Origin: Heligmosomoides polygyrus polygyrus
Taxonomy: Eukaryota; Nematoda; Chromadorea; Rhabditida; Heligmosomidae
Reading direction: 5' to 3'
Assembly (NCBI GenBank): GCA_947396885.1
Contig: OX377203.1
Location: 30,817,253-30,881,252, forward strand
Length of the DNA: 64,000 nt
In this document: piece by piece, positions 10,039-23,020 of the stretch
How the letters are laid out: each line of letters starts with the position of its first letter
Numbering within the stretch: position 1 is the stretch's first letter
Notes under the pieces: model-generated
Databases searched by the model: none
What the model was told of the DNA's origin: nothing
The model's input: the letters and a program-made list of their open reading frames with translations, nothing else
Position numbers and translations under genes: made by a program

Positions 10039-11800
10039 TCAGTGTCCATAGTCCATATGTTGTTCTGCTGAAGTATATTTCGCCTGTAAGCGTGGTGATC
10101 GTCGCAATTGTTGTTCCGCAGTGTCCGGTGCTTCTTTTGAGCTCTCCAAAATAGGAGCTGGTGCTGTAGCAGAAGCACTGGCTATTGTGGAACGTGGTGA
10201 ATATAACTTCAATCGGTTCATATGCACTGTTTGTCGCTTTTGGCGACCCACAAGATCTTGAATCGTCACATTGGGTCGATCAACTACTTCGACACTGAAC
10301 GGGCCTTTCCACTGATTGGTTATTTTGGGACGCACAATGTCGTCTCGCAAAAGTACTAGATCGCCAGTGGAAAGCTCCGTTGGGCATATCTTATGGAATC
10401 GATCGTATCCCGCCTTGCATAGTTTCGTTTTTTCTGCAATTTGGCGTCCTATTGCTATGATGCGGTCTTTTAGACCAGCAGTGAATTGGTCCGCGAAGTT
10501 GTCAGTGGCGAATACGAGTGTGGACGGCAAGTTGTGGACGATATCACACCACGTGATCGGGTTCCTTCCATGTATGACGAACAATGGGCTATATCCTGTA
10601 GTTGAGCTTTTACTGCAATTATAGGCAAACACAATCGGCTGATGGAAGTCTGACCATAGCTCTCTGGCTTCTGAGCAATATGAAGTTAGGAAGTCATGAA
10701 CAACCTTAACTATTTGCTCCACCTGACCATTAGCTTTATGGTTATAGCTTGTGGTAAACTTGTTTAAAATACCAAGAGTGTTGTTGATTTTTGCAAAGAC
10801 ATCGCTAGTGTAATTTGAACCCCGATCCGAAACTAACTTATTCGGAATGCCGTGCTTGGATATAACATCATTTATTATAGCTTTGACGACTAATTCCGTC
10901 ATTTGATTGACGCAAGGAGTACAAATTACAAACTTGCTGAAAGCGCATACAGATGCAGATATAAACCTATTTCTGTTTATACATTAAGGAAGAGGTCCGA
11001 TTATGTTCGTTTGGATACGTTCAAAAGGTCTTTGGGGGATGTGAAAACTTCCCAACTCTTCGTGTGTGTTGTTTCCCGAATTTCCCAAAGGGGTTTTGAC
11101 TTTTTGGCAAAATGGACTTTTATTCATACATGTTGTGATATCTATATATAAAGTTGGCCAATAATACTTAGGCCAGTTAGCCTTTTACCGCTACATAGGC
11201 TTTTTCTATTCCTAAGTGAGATCCCATCAATGGATTGTCGCGGTGCGCAGAGATCACGACGTTTTGCATATGTGGGTTAGGAATCACAGTGCAGTCGTAC
11301 TACACGTTGTAAGTACAGACAGTCCAGAAGAACATGATTTTTATCAATCATCTGAAATTTCTTAGGGGGTTGATTAACCTTTCTCTGAAAAAATCTTAAT
11401 TACCTTCCCTATTCAGAATCCTAAGCTTTTCTAATGTCTTCCAAAGTGGGTAATAAGCATTGAAGAATGGCGCAAACTTTGTTAATGGGGTAGCGGCTAA
11501 GAAAGTCACATAAGTTATTGTGTTTGCCAGCTCGATATGGTAACATCGAAAGCTTGTATAGAAATCTCGCATTTGGCAAGGCGACCTACCAGATCTGACC
11601 TGTGCATCAGAAATTTGAGGGATGCATGGTTAGTTACTAATGTTATATTTGCGCTAGCTGCGTACGGGTGAAACTGTTTCAGTACAAAACTATGCCTAGC
11701 ACTTTCAGTTCTATAATTGCGTAATATTTCTCGTAAGTACTCACGAAGCTACTGTAGTGCCTTTAGTGTTCTGCGTTAGTTGGGAAATTTGTCTGAACCA
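10039..11800 (-). pseudogene. decayed Ty3/gypsy pol (RNase H-integrase)
   Basis: The minus-strand integrase C-terminal two thirds is open at 10902-10039: second catalytic Asp in LVSDRGSNYTS, Glu in HKANGQVEQ, and a GPF-type module NQWKGPFSVEVVD. Upstream pieces are decayed but readable: KTFERIQTNIIGPLP near 11020 (the expected DIIGPLP has Asn in place of the first catalytic Asp), the zinc-binding HRDNPLMGSHLGIEKAY near 11230, and the RNase H end RAGKHNNLCDFLSRYP near 11520. Several stops and shifts separate them. The order RNase H-integrase fits Ty3/gypsy. No gag, protease or LTR was recognised, so this is an internal relic. Confidence 0.8.
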
Positions 11801-14800
11801 GGCAGGTATCTGGTAATAGATGTTCTAACATAAATGACGTGAGAGCGTCAAAGATGGAAAGAAAAAATTGTGGTCTGGACGAGTACCTGTTTCCGGTGTA
11901 AGAAGGTCTTTTCTGCGGTTTGGTATAGTTAATATGACATTCCTAGACAGAAGAGCGTTTTACAGTTGCGCAGTTAATGCGGATTGCCCACTGTAACGGC
12001 AAGAAATACGAAGCTGTACCACGAAAGGATATTTAAATCTTGCGCATTCATTAACTGGAGCATCTGAGTAATGCTCGCTACTTTTTTTTTCGGGTAAGTG
12101 CAAGATTCAGATTTGGTTATAAAAAAACCCCAGATATGATTTCGGTCTCGAAAGATTCAACATCTTCGGATGCAAGCTCATATGAAAGCTTTGGGTGCGT
12201 TAAAAGCATTGATTGAAATTGCGTGTGAAGTCACCCACGCGATGAACTTCCAATTGTTTTTCAATACGAAAAATGTCTGAACTGGCTGTGGCACCATTGT
12301 TTGGGTGTGATTTAGCTTTCATAAGCCAGCATTATCTTTTTGAGAAGAACATCTTTTGTGCGAATGTAGATTCTTAGTTAGGTATATCCCGAAATTTTGC
12401 CTGGGGCAGCATTGCTGGGAAAGGCAGAAAGGGACAACTGTTTATTAGAATTTCTGTATGAATTATATTATTTGATTTTATTGAAAAAATAGAAGCAAAT
12501 AGCGCTGGTGAAGAGTTTGGACCGTTACAAGGTTAATCGCGTGCTGGCAAAACTATTGCTAGAGAAAGGATTCGAACTCTCGTTGTGCATTTTCTAGATG
12601 CGGGTGGTCCGGTTGCGCTATGCATGTCTGATTTTGTTGCTGTCTAAAGTTTTGGTGACTAGGACAACGAGTATGACTTTTCTGAAATCAAAATCGAGCT
12701 TGTGAGTTCTTGCAAAAAATAAAAGGATGGAAAATCATCACCTTAGGTAGATCAACATTATTTTTGAAATGGGTTTGATTGAATAAAATTTGGCTTATGA
12801 TTCTTGAGCAACCGTTATGGATGAAACTGCTCGATTATGTTGCTCAAACGCAAACGCATTGTTTAAACCTCGACTTTAGCAGGGCAAGAAACGGTGTTTA
12901 CTACATTTTTAAAGGTATGTCAAAGCAGTTTAATACCTTGCTGTCTCTTTGAGAAGGAAGTACGAAAAGTTCTTATCACGAGGAGGAAAACTGTAAAGGG
13001 AGGGTCATTCCGACGCCAGACAACGTAAAATGAGCCCTATTCTGTGAGTCAAGTTTTTTTAAAAATTAACTTAGATGAGAGATTTTTTTGTAATGTAATT
13101 TAACTTAATGTATTTGTTTTCATTTTTTATAATTTGACAGAATTTGGACATTTCATTAGGATTGACGAAAGAGGTGGTATCCACGTGAGAACTGTTTGCC
13201 TTTTATCACTTGTGTGAGGATTGGCTTGTTGTAGAATTACTGAATACTACAAAGAAACGATGCGAAAACACTGAAAATATCAACGTTTATGTTGCTTCAT
13301 GACAATTTTCTGATTGCAATTTTTTTCTGTTTCGGAGATTGTAGAACATCCGAAAGATGCAAATTAATGAAAGTTGCTGCTGAAAAAATATATACTTGCA
13401 AGGAGTCAGAGGATTCTCAATTAGCTACGCTCCGTTTAGATGTTCATATAACAAAATTTTGAAAAAATCACTGATTTTACCAGAAAATATCATTCAGAAG
13501 CGTGGCTTACTCCGAATTATAGAAAATCTTGATGTGTGAAAGTCTTGGGCAAGTGTTAGTCTGAGATTGTTTATGTTTGACAGGGAGATAATTTTATGTC
13601 TTTTGATTGCAAAAATTTTTTTGTGTTCAGAGGTTACTATTCTTCCTTAGCTTTACTTTAGTTTCGAAATAGGAATTCAGCGATTTTACCAAAGAATGAC
13701 AAATGCATAGCCTACTGAGGAGAGAAGTGAGGTGTTTTGTAGAAAATCTCAATGAGAAAGTGTTTGCTAAATGCTAGATTTCTTATTATTTGAGAAAAAT
13801 AATGTTTTATGAAAATATTGTTCTAAATTTTCATTTGAATAATTGCCAAAAAATATGCCTAGTCGAGGATTGGAACTCTAGGTTGCACTAAAATGATATG
13901 TCAAAGCATCAGGATGGCTTGCTCTTTTCTTCTTTTCTTTTTTAACCTGAAATAAAAGGAAAATATAGAAAAAAATCGTGAACCAGCTATTCGTCTATCA
14001 TTCTTTATTTTTCGTGCAGTTTTACCGCACTTTGCTAATTGTTTTCAAAGAAATGATGCTTCAACAAAAAATTCATTTTCTAGTTAAACTTGAGCCATTT
14101 GTAAAATTGTATTTGTATTTGTATTTTTTCCGCTCGATTCCAAATCAAAGTTCATATTTAGTGGTAGGTCACTTGGGCAGTACGCTTTCGAATTATGAAT
14201 GAATTTTTTCCCGGCAGATCTGACATTATCGAGTACATGCAAAAATTGGGTCTGTTGCACGATTCGAACCTACACAGCTTATTCTACATGCCAGAGCTTT
14301 TACACTGTGCCACTGAGGCGTTAATTTGTCGATGTCGAAAATTCATATGCCTTGGAGGCGTGGCAAAAATTATACCCATGGCGGGATTCGAACCTTAGCC
14401 GCTTTTCTACAGTTTGTTCATCCCACTGCTCCACCTATGCGTCTTTAACGCTTTACGGTATAAAATAAAGTTTTGAATTTATTAAATATATTTACGGTGT
14501 AGTAGGTTTTGCTAAATCGGGCTTGAAATAGCTTTTGATTCATTGGAAAAATATATTTCGAAACAAAGGATGTGATTGAAATGAATTGATTTTAGCTCAT
14601 AGCAATGACTTTCTAAAATTTTATTTAAAATTTTATTGGGTAAGACGCAGCAAAGCACAAATTGATCAAGAAACTGTTTTATGAATATCGTGTTTTAAAC
14701 AAAATTGTAATTTGGCGCTGTGAGAAGAGAAAATTATCGATTTTTCCCTGAGCATTTAGTGCACCGGTGTCGCAGTGGTGCGCGTGTGGTCACAGGGTGG

Positions 14801-15548
14801 GGTCTTCACCTAGCCAAAAAAATTTATACTGCACTGATAAATATTTTGCCTTACACTCCTAATTAGAAGGTTATAAGATTGCTTTTAGATTCGGTCTTAA
14901 TATGCATTTTTTCGATAGACCAAAATGTGAGTTCGTGGATAAGTCGAAAAATTTCCGCGACCTGTTTGTTTTTATTTGACTACGCCTTTAGGAAGATCAG
15001 TTGCGAATACTTCGTGTGGTGTAAGTGCCACTAGAATTGCACGATCATTTAATTTAAGATGTCTGTTAAATAAATTTATTGGTTCCTTTTTTATTTAGGG
15101 CCATGGGGCATTTCCTAGTGGTTCCTCATAGTCTATGAATAAAAGTTGCTGAGGTCTGTGTTCTGCACTGCTTGTTTCCTTCCCTTATTCAGATAAGATA
15201 CTGGACTGCTCCTATGAAAATTGAGAGCATAAGTTATTCATAGGACAAATGCAAAAATTTATGTCTGATCCGGGATTCGAACCTTCGAGCCCCTCTTGTT
15301 GCCGCGAACGAGGCCCACTGCGCCATATAGACATATATGTGTTTTTCAAGTGCCCTGACGGTAATTGGGACGGAGCAGAAAAAAATTTTCGGCGTGTGAT
15401 TCGAACCTCTCAGCTGCCCCTCTTCGCACTGCGCCATGAGGGTCGCAGTATTCGTCTGGGGTTGTTCTCTGACGAGATCTGATAATTGTTTTTGAATTAA
15501 ACAGTGATTTAATTGACGAACTCCTCCAGCTTTCTCTCTCGACTTCTT
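11801..15548. other. AT-rich stretch with scattered tRNA-like fragments
   Basis: No protein gene. Several pieces look like degenerate tRNA halves on either strand, with T-loop-like GGATTCGAAC or ATTCGAACCT next to CACTGCGCC/CACTGTGCC blocks near 12565, 14262, 14388, 15275 and 15398, and a plus-oriented GGTGTCGCAGTGGTGCGCG near 14765. They are spaced irregularly and do not fold as complete tRNAs, so they are read as tRNA-derived SINE relics. Confidence 0.5.
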
Positions 15549-15895
15549 CTTTTGAAAATTTAAAATGTCGGAAAATTTGAAAATTTGAGAATTAAAAAAA
15601 TCTGTTTTTAAAACTTTGAAATGTCTGAAATTTTGAAAATAAAAAATCTGCTTTAAAAAATTTAAAATGCCCGAAAAGTTTAAAATTTTAAAGATCCGCG
15701 CTTTCAAAATTTAAAATGTCCGACAATTTAAAAATTAAGAAACCTGTTTTTAAAATTTTAAAGAAAATGTTGCCTGAGTTTTGAAATTAAAAATTTCCGA
15801 AAATTTTGAAAATTTGAATGAAAATTAAATCCTTTGTAAAAAATTTAAAAACTTAAACTTAAAAATTTAAGGATCTAAATTTGAAAATTTTTTAA
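15549..15895. repeat. degenerate AT-rich short tandem array
   Basis: Repeated words like TTTAAAATGTCCGAAAATTT at about 15555, 15615, 15660 and 15710, with decaying copies to 15895. Spacing is about 50 bp. It resembles the word-rich subterminal zones of the hAT-like elements elsewhere in the window. Confidence 0.7.
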
Positions 15896-16433
15896 ACATT
15901 TGAAAATAGCTTAGAAACTATCCTTTTTAAAAACAATATTTGTAATTTAAACTTCGGCGCTTTACCTGGTCTTGGATCTGTAATAATTTGAGAAAGGAAA
16001 ACAGCAGTGCTGCGGAATGATATGTCGCTCCTTTGTTCAGAACCATGCTGGCCTCTGCTCAGGACCATGGGGTCCTCCGACCCTGGTCCCTCTGTGTAAT
16101 AAAGATAATGCATAACGAATGTTGTTCTGTGATTCAGTGTTATCTCCGTGGGGGTCTTCTTGCGTGCTTCTGCTGCCGCAATCTCTAAGCGGTGGGTGGT
16201 AAGTGGGTCATGTGTGCCCACCACAGTCGTCGGCACAGCGCTATCTCACGGAGCATGGCCTGGCCTGTGGACTGCTAGCGGGTCACAGCATAGAGGGACA
16301 ACACTATCTACCCTTTTTTTTTTGTTTGCCAAGGCCTTTGGCGTTATGGTTAATGTCGACGAATGGCGAACGAGTCCTTTCACATTTCGGCAGAAGAAAT
16401 ATATAAATCTAGTAAAATGAAATAAATTTAAAT

Positions 16434-16880
16434 TCTCGGCGTCTCGGCGTCTCGGCGTGTCTCGGAATCTCGGAAAGCGCGACCAAGGATGCTTAGAAGA
16501 CATTTAAAAAATTATTTAAAAAATATGTTGCAAGTCTCGGCGTGTCTCGGCGTCTTGGAATCTCGGCGGTTCTCGGAAGCGCGGCCAAGGATGATTACAA
16601 AATTATTTAAAATAATAAAAAAAATGCGCGGCGTCTCGGCGTCTCGGAATCTCGGAATCTCGACGTCTCTCGGAAGCGCTGCGAAGAATGCTTACAAAAT
16701 TATTTAAAAAAATAAAAAAATGTACAGCGTCTCGGCGTCTCGGAATCTCGGAATCTCGACGTCTATCGGAAGCGCTGCGAAGAATGCTTACAAAATTATT
16801 TTAAAAATAAAAAAAATGTACAGCGCCTCGGCGTCTCGGAATCTCGGAATCTCGAAATCTCGACGTCTCGGCGTTTACAT
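16434..16880. repeat. minisatellite of TCTCGGCG-rich units
   Basis: Four units of about 96-102 bp. Each is a run of CTCGGCGT/CTCGGAAT words, then GGAAGCGC, then AAGGATG or AAGAATG, and TACAAAATTATTTAAAA. The anchor block recurs near 16483, 16585, 16681 and 16779. Confidence 0.85.
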
Positions 16881-17254
16881 TGTAATACTAAAAAATATGG
16901 ATCCAAAATCCTATAGATATATTGTTACATTTTTAATGAAAGCCGGAAATGTGGGATCTCGTCGCCTGGACTGATATGCATTGAATAATAGTTAATTTAA
17001 ATATATTTTTCGATTATTTGTTTTTTTCCACATATTTACATATTAACATAAAAATATTCCTATGCCTGCAGTGCAATAGAAAGAGTCATCAAACTACAAA
17101 CACTCACCCGTCCGGTTGTGGACATCGGTCGTCGGGTGCCAGCGGGGTGTGGGGGATAATGATGGGTAATTAGCGATCGCTTAATTAATCGAAATGAAGG
17201 AGAGAAAAAATTAATCTAGAATCTATAAAAATCTCCCCCCGGACCTCCATATCA
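16881..17254. other. intergenic, nothing recognised
   Basis: AT-rich DNA between the minisatellite and the RTE element; no supported feature. Confidence 0.4.
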
Positions 17255-17741
17255 GGTTGAAGGATAGCGACTCCTTACCTGAAGAATCCTACGGAATACC
17301 TGTTCCTATGTTCTAGAGTAAAGCTCAGTATGCATCTTTATTAGGAAGGCATACTGTATTGGACTATGAGCAAAGGGGGAAGAAAGGAAGGGAAGAGAGG
17401 GCAGGCAAGCCCTCTCGAGGCTGTAGGCGACGGGCGACCTCCCGGTCGGGGCGACGTAGACGTGACTCCCTTAGCAAGGAGCTGCTATCTCTAGTAGGTC
17501 GTCGCTATCAATGGCAGGGGGCGTTGGCTTCGAGGGTGCAGATTGGGTACAACCCGACATATGGGCGGCTCTCATGTATCCCTGGCCAGGAACATGTGAG
17601 TAACCAGACCACCGCCACGGCTCAAACAACTAAACTCGCGTCCCAGTCCTCCGCGCGCCGGAGATGGACTTCTACGACGTCGGTTGCATCCACCTGCGGC
17701 GAGTGGCCATCTAATCTCGGAGTTCAATTATCAGGACGTCA

Positions 17742-18500
17742 TTGGAATCGGACTACCGGAAACTCCCTCCCACCCGACACGGAAACTGCCTATTCGTCTG
17801 CACTTATAACTGTCGTTCGATCGCATCTGAGCAGGATCTTCGGACACTGCTTTACAGAAGCCGCAACATCAAATACGACGTTATCGCCCTGCAGGAAACC
17901 AAAGGCAGAACGGAAACCATAAGAAGGACCGACCACAACGAACTTCTCATTATCGAAGCAAAGGTGGACAGAAAGAATATTGGCGGAGTTGGATTTCTCG
18001 TCAGTTCGACAGCGCACCCCACGTAGTAGACTCTTACAAGGTCATCAGTCCGCGAGTAGCTGTTCTTCTTCTGGAAACCAAAGATCAAGGAACCATCTCC
18101 ATCATAAATGGATATGCTCCAACAACTGCGGCCGCAGACGAAGAAAAGGAGGAATTCTACAAGCTGTTCGAAAGGACTGTCAACGACGAGAAGACCTACT
18201 ACAAGGTTGTCGTTGGTGACTTTAACGCTATCGTCGGTACGAATGATCACGACGGATGGAGGCTAGGACCATATGGAACTTTCTCAAGGAACGAAAACGG
18301 AGAGCGCCTGAGAGACTTCCTATCCGCGTGCCGTCTCTACCATGGAAATTCTATGTTTAAGAAGCCTTCAAACCGATGATGGACCTAGGAAAGCCGAAAT
18401 GGAGAAACACGTTCGGAGATCGACCATGATCTTACAAACAGACGCTGGACTCTGTTCGACGTCTCCGTGCTGCCTTCATTTGACATCGGCTCGGATCACC
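17742..18500 (+). pseudogene. RTE endonuclease domain, frameshifted
   Basis: Apurinic/apyrimidinic-type endonuclease used by RTE LINEs to nick the target. CTYNCRSIASEQDL and YDVIALQETKGR (the catalytic Glu block) are visible in the first frame (17742-18026). The domain then shifts: later pieces include VVGDFNAIVGT near 18205 and SDHRLVRAKL near 18495, the expected GDFNA and SDHR motifs. At least two frame disruptions separate them. The leader frame 17359-17922 upstream is arginine-rich and partly overlaps. Confidence 0.75.
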
Positions 18501-18999
18501 GACTTGTCCGTGCGAAACTGACTCTCAAAAAAAAGGATGTTCAAGCGTGACACTCATAAACCGACATCGGTGAGGATCCCCACATTCAAGTCTGAGGAGT
18601 TGGAATATGCAATAAAGTCGTATGATTGGAATCTTCTTGAAGATCCGTCGGAAGACTACGACCTTCTCTCCAAAGGACTGTTGAAATGTGCTAGCAGCTC
18701 TCGCGGAGCCATCACCGTCTGCTTCAAGACTCATCGCACTTGCGATTAAGCTCTTGGAGTAAAGAAAAGATCCTAATGCTTCCCATCTGGAAAAGTCACC
18801 ATTTCGAAGGCCTTTCGAGTTGCAGTGAAGGAGTCCATTCAAGCCCACAGAAGATTGAAGCTGTTAGAAGCCGCTGGGAAAGGTTCAAGCATAAAGCGCT
18901 GCAAACGAGATCTCTGCGATCAGAAGGCAATAATGTCAGCCCTTGTGGATAAGGATGGAACAATGCAAACGTCTGGAAGAGCGATGGAGACCATCGTTC

Positions 19000-20532
19000 A
19001 AGAATTCTACACAGATCTGTTTCGTTCTTCCAGCACTGTCCCCAAATGCTTGATGCAACCGGCTGAAGAAGTACCTCCCATTCTGGAATCAGAAGTTGCT
19101 CATGCCATCAGAAGGATGAAACCAGACACTGCTCCCGGACCGAACGGCATTTCTGCTGACCTCCTTCGTGCGCGTGGCAGTGCCCTCTGCTCACTTCTTG
19201 CCAAGCACTTCAACACTACCTTTGATTTGGTAGGATTCCGGACTCATGGAAGGAGTCGAAAACAGTTCTAATCTTTAAAAAAGGTCAGCAGGAGGATATC
19301 AACAACCATCGACCCATCAGCCTTCTCTCGGTTGTGTACAAGATCTTCACCAAGATACTGCTTAACCGCATGGAGCGATGTTTGGATGAGTATCAGCCAG
19401 TGGAGCAAGCAAGGTTTCGCAAGGATTTCTCCCATATTCAGACTGCCTCACAACTCATCGAAAGGAGCCGCGATTACCACATTTCACTTGTCCTTGTCTT
19501 CGTGGATTACCGGAAAGCGTTCGACTCTGTGGAAATCGACGCCGTTTGGAACGCACTTGGGCACGCTGGTGTACCATCGCCCTACATCCGACTTCTCGAC
19601 GAATGCTTCTCGAACATATCGACCACCATCCAGTTGTTCGATCGAAAGCTTAAGATTCCTATCGGAAAAGAAGTTCGGCGGGGAGACACGATTTCTCCTA
19701 AGCTATTCACAGCGGCACTCCAGGATGCCATGAAGGACTTGAACTGGGACGATAAAGGCTACCTTGTCGACGGCAAACGGATCAGCAACCTTCGCTTCGC
19801 GACGATATTGTTCTCATAGGCAGCACGGCTGAAGTCGAGGAAATGCTGAACGAGCTCAATGTGGCAGGTATGACGATTGTATTGGACATGAATATGTCCA
19901 AAACGCAATTTATGGTCAACCAGTGGTGTGACACGGGGCTCGTAAGGTTAAGTGGAGTCGCTTTACAACAGGTCGACTCCTACGTCTATCTGGGAAGAGA
20001 GCTGAACATGGATAACGACCTCGCTCCTGAAATCGCCCGCAGGAGACGCGCAGCACTGGCAGCCTTCAGTTCGATTAGCGAAGTCACCGATCAGGTCAAG
20101 GATGCCGGCCTCAGGGCCTCGATATTCAACGCCTCTGTGCTGCCTGCTATCTGTTACGCGACGGAGACCTGGCCCGACAACAAGACAATCGCCAGAGCAA
20201 TGCAAACTACGCATCGTGCACTGGAGAGATGTCTTCTGAGGACAAGCCTTCGTCAGCAATGGCAAGAAGGCCTATGAAGCTCGGAGCTACGGGAGAAATC
20301 GCAATTAGCAGACCCGCTGCAGTACATGAAGAAGTCCAAATATCGCTGGGCCGGACACCTGCTTCGACGGCAGGACGATAGATGGAGTCTCCGTGTCACA
20401 GAATGGCTCCCGAGAGACCATAAGAGACCGCTGGGGCGAGCGCCAACGCGATGGGCAGACTCATTCTCAAGATGTTTCAGAGAGCGGAGTCTGCCTCACT
20501 GGATGCAAACAGCCAGAGATCGAGCGGTCTAG
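19000..20532 (+). pseudogene. RTE reverse transcriptase, frameshift at the active site
   Basis: PDTAPGPNGISADLL (19121) opens the palm. Motif A is VFVDYRKAFDSVEID (19498) and motif B is RRGDTISPKLFTAAL. Motif C should read FADDIVLIG, but one base is missing in CGCTTCGCGACGAT (near 19797-19810), so the frame ends at a TAG and the protein resumes as GSTAEVEEMLNELNVAGM in another frame (19843-20277). A further shift leads to KYRWAGHLLRRQDDRW (20338), the typical RTE C-terminal domain, ending at 20532. The missing base destroys the catalytic YXDD box. Confidence 0.85.
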
Positions 20533-20584
20533 GACCATCAAAGTATCAATGTAAGTAAGTACTATTTCTCGGGCTAGTATTTAC

Positions 20585-20785
20585 ACTGTTTGTTAGAGCA
20601 GCTAATATGTTGTTACAGGATGTTTTCTTTGAGATCAAAACTCTTTCCCCATTCGGGAGTCGAACCCACACCTTCTGCTTTCCGGGAAGCGAGGTGCGCC
20701 TTACACCTGCCGCCGTTGTTTGACCGCTCGTAACATCTGCTACATCCTCGAGGGCCGCCAACAACATGTAGCCTCTCTATCAGCA
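20585..20785 (-). mobile_element. tRNA-headed SINE (family 1)
   Basis: On the minus strand GGTGTAAGGCGCACC (A box-like) and GTGTGGGTTCGACTCCC (B box-like) precede GTTTTGATCTCAAAGAAAAC. The two copies at 52220-52660 have the same order and tail. tRNA-derived RNA polymerase III SINE; no complete cloverleaf. Confidence 0.65.
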
Positions 20786-21849
20786 GTTCAGTCTTAAACA
20801 GATGCGTTAAAAAGAGTAGCTAATAGTCCCTGCGCTTAATTCTGGCAACCAACTGTAGGTTCTCTGAAGTGCTGCATCCTCGCTGAAATGCTCCAAAGGC
20901 CGTTTCTCCGCTTTATATCAAGACCAGACCTTCTGCTCTGCTGGTGGCCTCCCGCTCAAACTCCCATAACAGATACCTTAGACCGCAGCGGTTCTGTTCT
21001 AATTTAGAATTTGTCACGTTTATTAAAGGCACGGACCTCAAAACGTTTCTATTAAGCCTGCTCACCTTTCGTCGCATTCAAATGATTTACGCTCCGAAGT
21101 ACCCAAGTATCTATGTGGCGACATACATACAGCGACAGACGCATACAATTCAGATGCGTCCTCGCTTATCATACAAAATAGTCGTCTGTAACACGCCCCT
21201 TAATCCGGATGGCGTTGCACGCCGTGAAACGTCTTCGGAATCTCGAAGGTGGGCGCATGTTCCCCACACCCCCCCCCCCCTGACTGTGCCAAAAATGAGG
21301 CCAACTGACAAAGGTGCAAATTCGATAACAGCCCTTCGCGGTCGATTGCAAAACCACAACCGGCTGGTCTAAACCACAGCGTTCCTCTGTTCCCTTCTCT
21401 CGGCATAAAATGAGACACACTGGTTAAAATATCAGTATATAGTAGGATAAAATCGGGGTGAAATAAAAGGCTGATATTTTCCCTGTGATGGCCATCACCT
21501 GACTTCTATTCTATTTACACAAGTGCTCCGACACGCCTAACGGCGTGTCTCGCACTTGCGCGCTTCGCGCGACTTTGTAGCATCACTGACCTATGGAAAG
21601 TAGTTATTGTAAAGCATAAAATTCGCTAGCATCTAGGACTTGGTGCGTACTTTAACGGCATCAAGCCCTTCACAACTTCGGTACATTCACCATAGACGGT
21701 CTTTCCTGACCGGCCAGTAATGTCATTGGTTTGTGCTGCGCAGTACTTCTGTCCCAGGTTGCTCCTCCGCAATCGTCCTCATGCTCAACAGCAAGCGTTT
21801 CAAGCTGCCGTTGACATGTCTTCCGAAGCCAGGTTCCCCCTCACTCGTT
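20786..21849. other. no supported gene
   Basis: A 142-residue plus frame at 20944-21372 lacks a recognisable domain. A C13-15 run lies at about 21270. Nothing else identified. Confidence 0.4.
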
Positions 21850-22790
21850 TCTTCTTACTGGATCTAATTGCTGGTCCGCCTTTACAGGTCTTCCCTCCCC
21901 CTATTTAGTCCCCCACCTTCCTGATCCCAACTACTGGCCCACTTCTCTGTTTCCACTACTGACACCTACTGGTCTATTCTTGCTGGTTTCTCCGTCCTTG
22001 CCTTTCCTCCAGGTTCTTCCTTTTCTTCCTGGTCGCTCTCCTGGTCTACCATAGAGGTCCCCATACCGCCCTTCTCCACTATCTCCTTAGTGGTCCTCAC
22101 AGGCTCATGGCATGGTCGGTGACACGTATTCAGAATTAGGATGCTTGCTGCGCGAAGTAGGTGGTCCGTTTTCTGGATCAAGAAGCTCAGAAGCGCGCGC
22201 AGTCGCCGCTGTGTCGAGCATGACGAGGCTATGTGTATGGCAGATTCCTTCTTCTCCGTATGAATTCCCTTACGGCTCCCTTCTTGTTGGTTCCCCGTCC
22301 TGGTCCCGCCTCCAGGTCCCTTCTTCAAGGTATACTCCTCCTCACCCCCTCGGGATCATCCCTACTACACTACCCCAATTAAGTAGGCCTCTCACGCTCA
22401 CGACACGACGACGGCGAACGAACGCCCATTGTGTGACATCGGTGTCACATCCTCTAAATCCGGTCTCTCTTAATGCTAATGGATCTCCTTGCTGATCCTC
22501 CTTACTGTCCCCCTTCCCTGATTGGTAACTCTCTAATGATTTCTCCGTATTGGTTAAACTCTTCTTGGTGCCACCTCCTGGCCTGCTTCATTGCTCTCCC
22601 CATCGACCATCACGATGCTCCTCCTGGTCGCTGCCTCTTTATCGCCGTCGGTTCTCCACCCTCAAAGTCCCCCTTCTACCCTTACCCCTTTAGTAGTCCT
22701 CTCATGCTAATGGCACGAAGTCGGCTTCTGAATCTGGACGCTCAACAACGCGCGTAGTTGCTGTTGTGTTAAGCAGTAAAGGGCCGCGTT
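21850..22790. repeat. CT-rich degenerate direct duplication
   Basis: Pyrimidine-rich DNA in which a block (CCTTAGTGGTCCTCACAGGCTCATGGCA..., near 22085) is echoed about 600 bp later (TTTAGTAGTCCTCTCATGCTAATGGCA, near 22690), with similar flanks. Open frames here reflect composition, not coding. Confidence 0.5.
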
Positions 22791-23020
22791 TTCCCTGCTG
22801 CAGCAACATCCCACGTTCAATAGCAAATTTTGCCCGCGCTGTAGATGATCAGGAGCACCTTATTCAGGCTAGATCAATCGACCGCTTTCGCTGTGGATGA
22901 TGCGGCGTAGCTCACCTAGCTTAGATCACTCCACGGACAAACACTTGTATGTATAGGTGGTGATTAAAGTGGTAAAATGAATAAAAAGCACTGGCGAACG
23001 GTGCATTGAAAGCTGTCCGC

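Larger units (their letters stand above)
17255..20560 (+). mobile_element. RTE-1-like LINE, near full length, defective
   Basis: About 3.3 kb. It opens with the leader shared with 8644-8950, continues through an apurinic-type endonuclease and a reverse transcriptase, and ends in GTAAGTAAGTA-type short repeats after the C-terminal domain. Frame changes near 18000, 18360, 18740, 19265, 19805 and 20275 make it non-functional. Confidence 0.85.

Noticed and set aside
22112..22757. Long plus frames and a 120-codon minus frame in CT-rich DNA
   Set aside because: Low-complexity pyrimidine composition explains the open frames, and the duplicated blocks do not keep a common frame.
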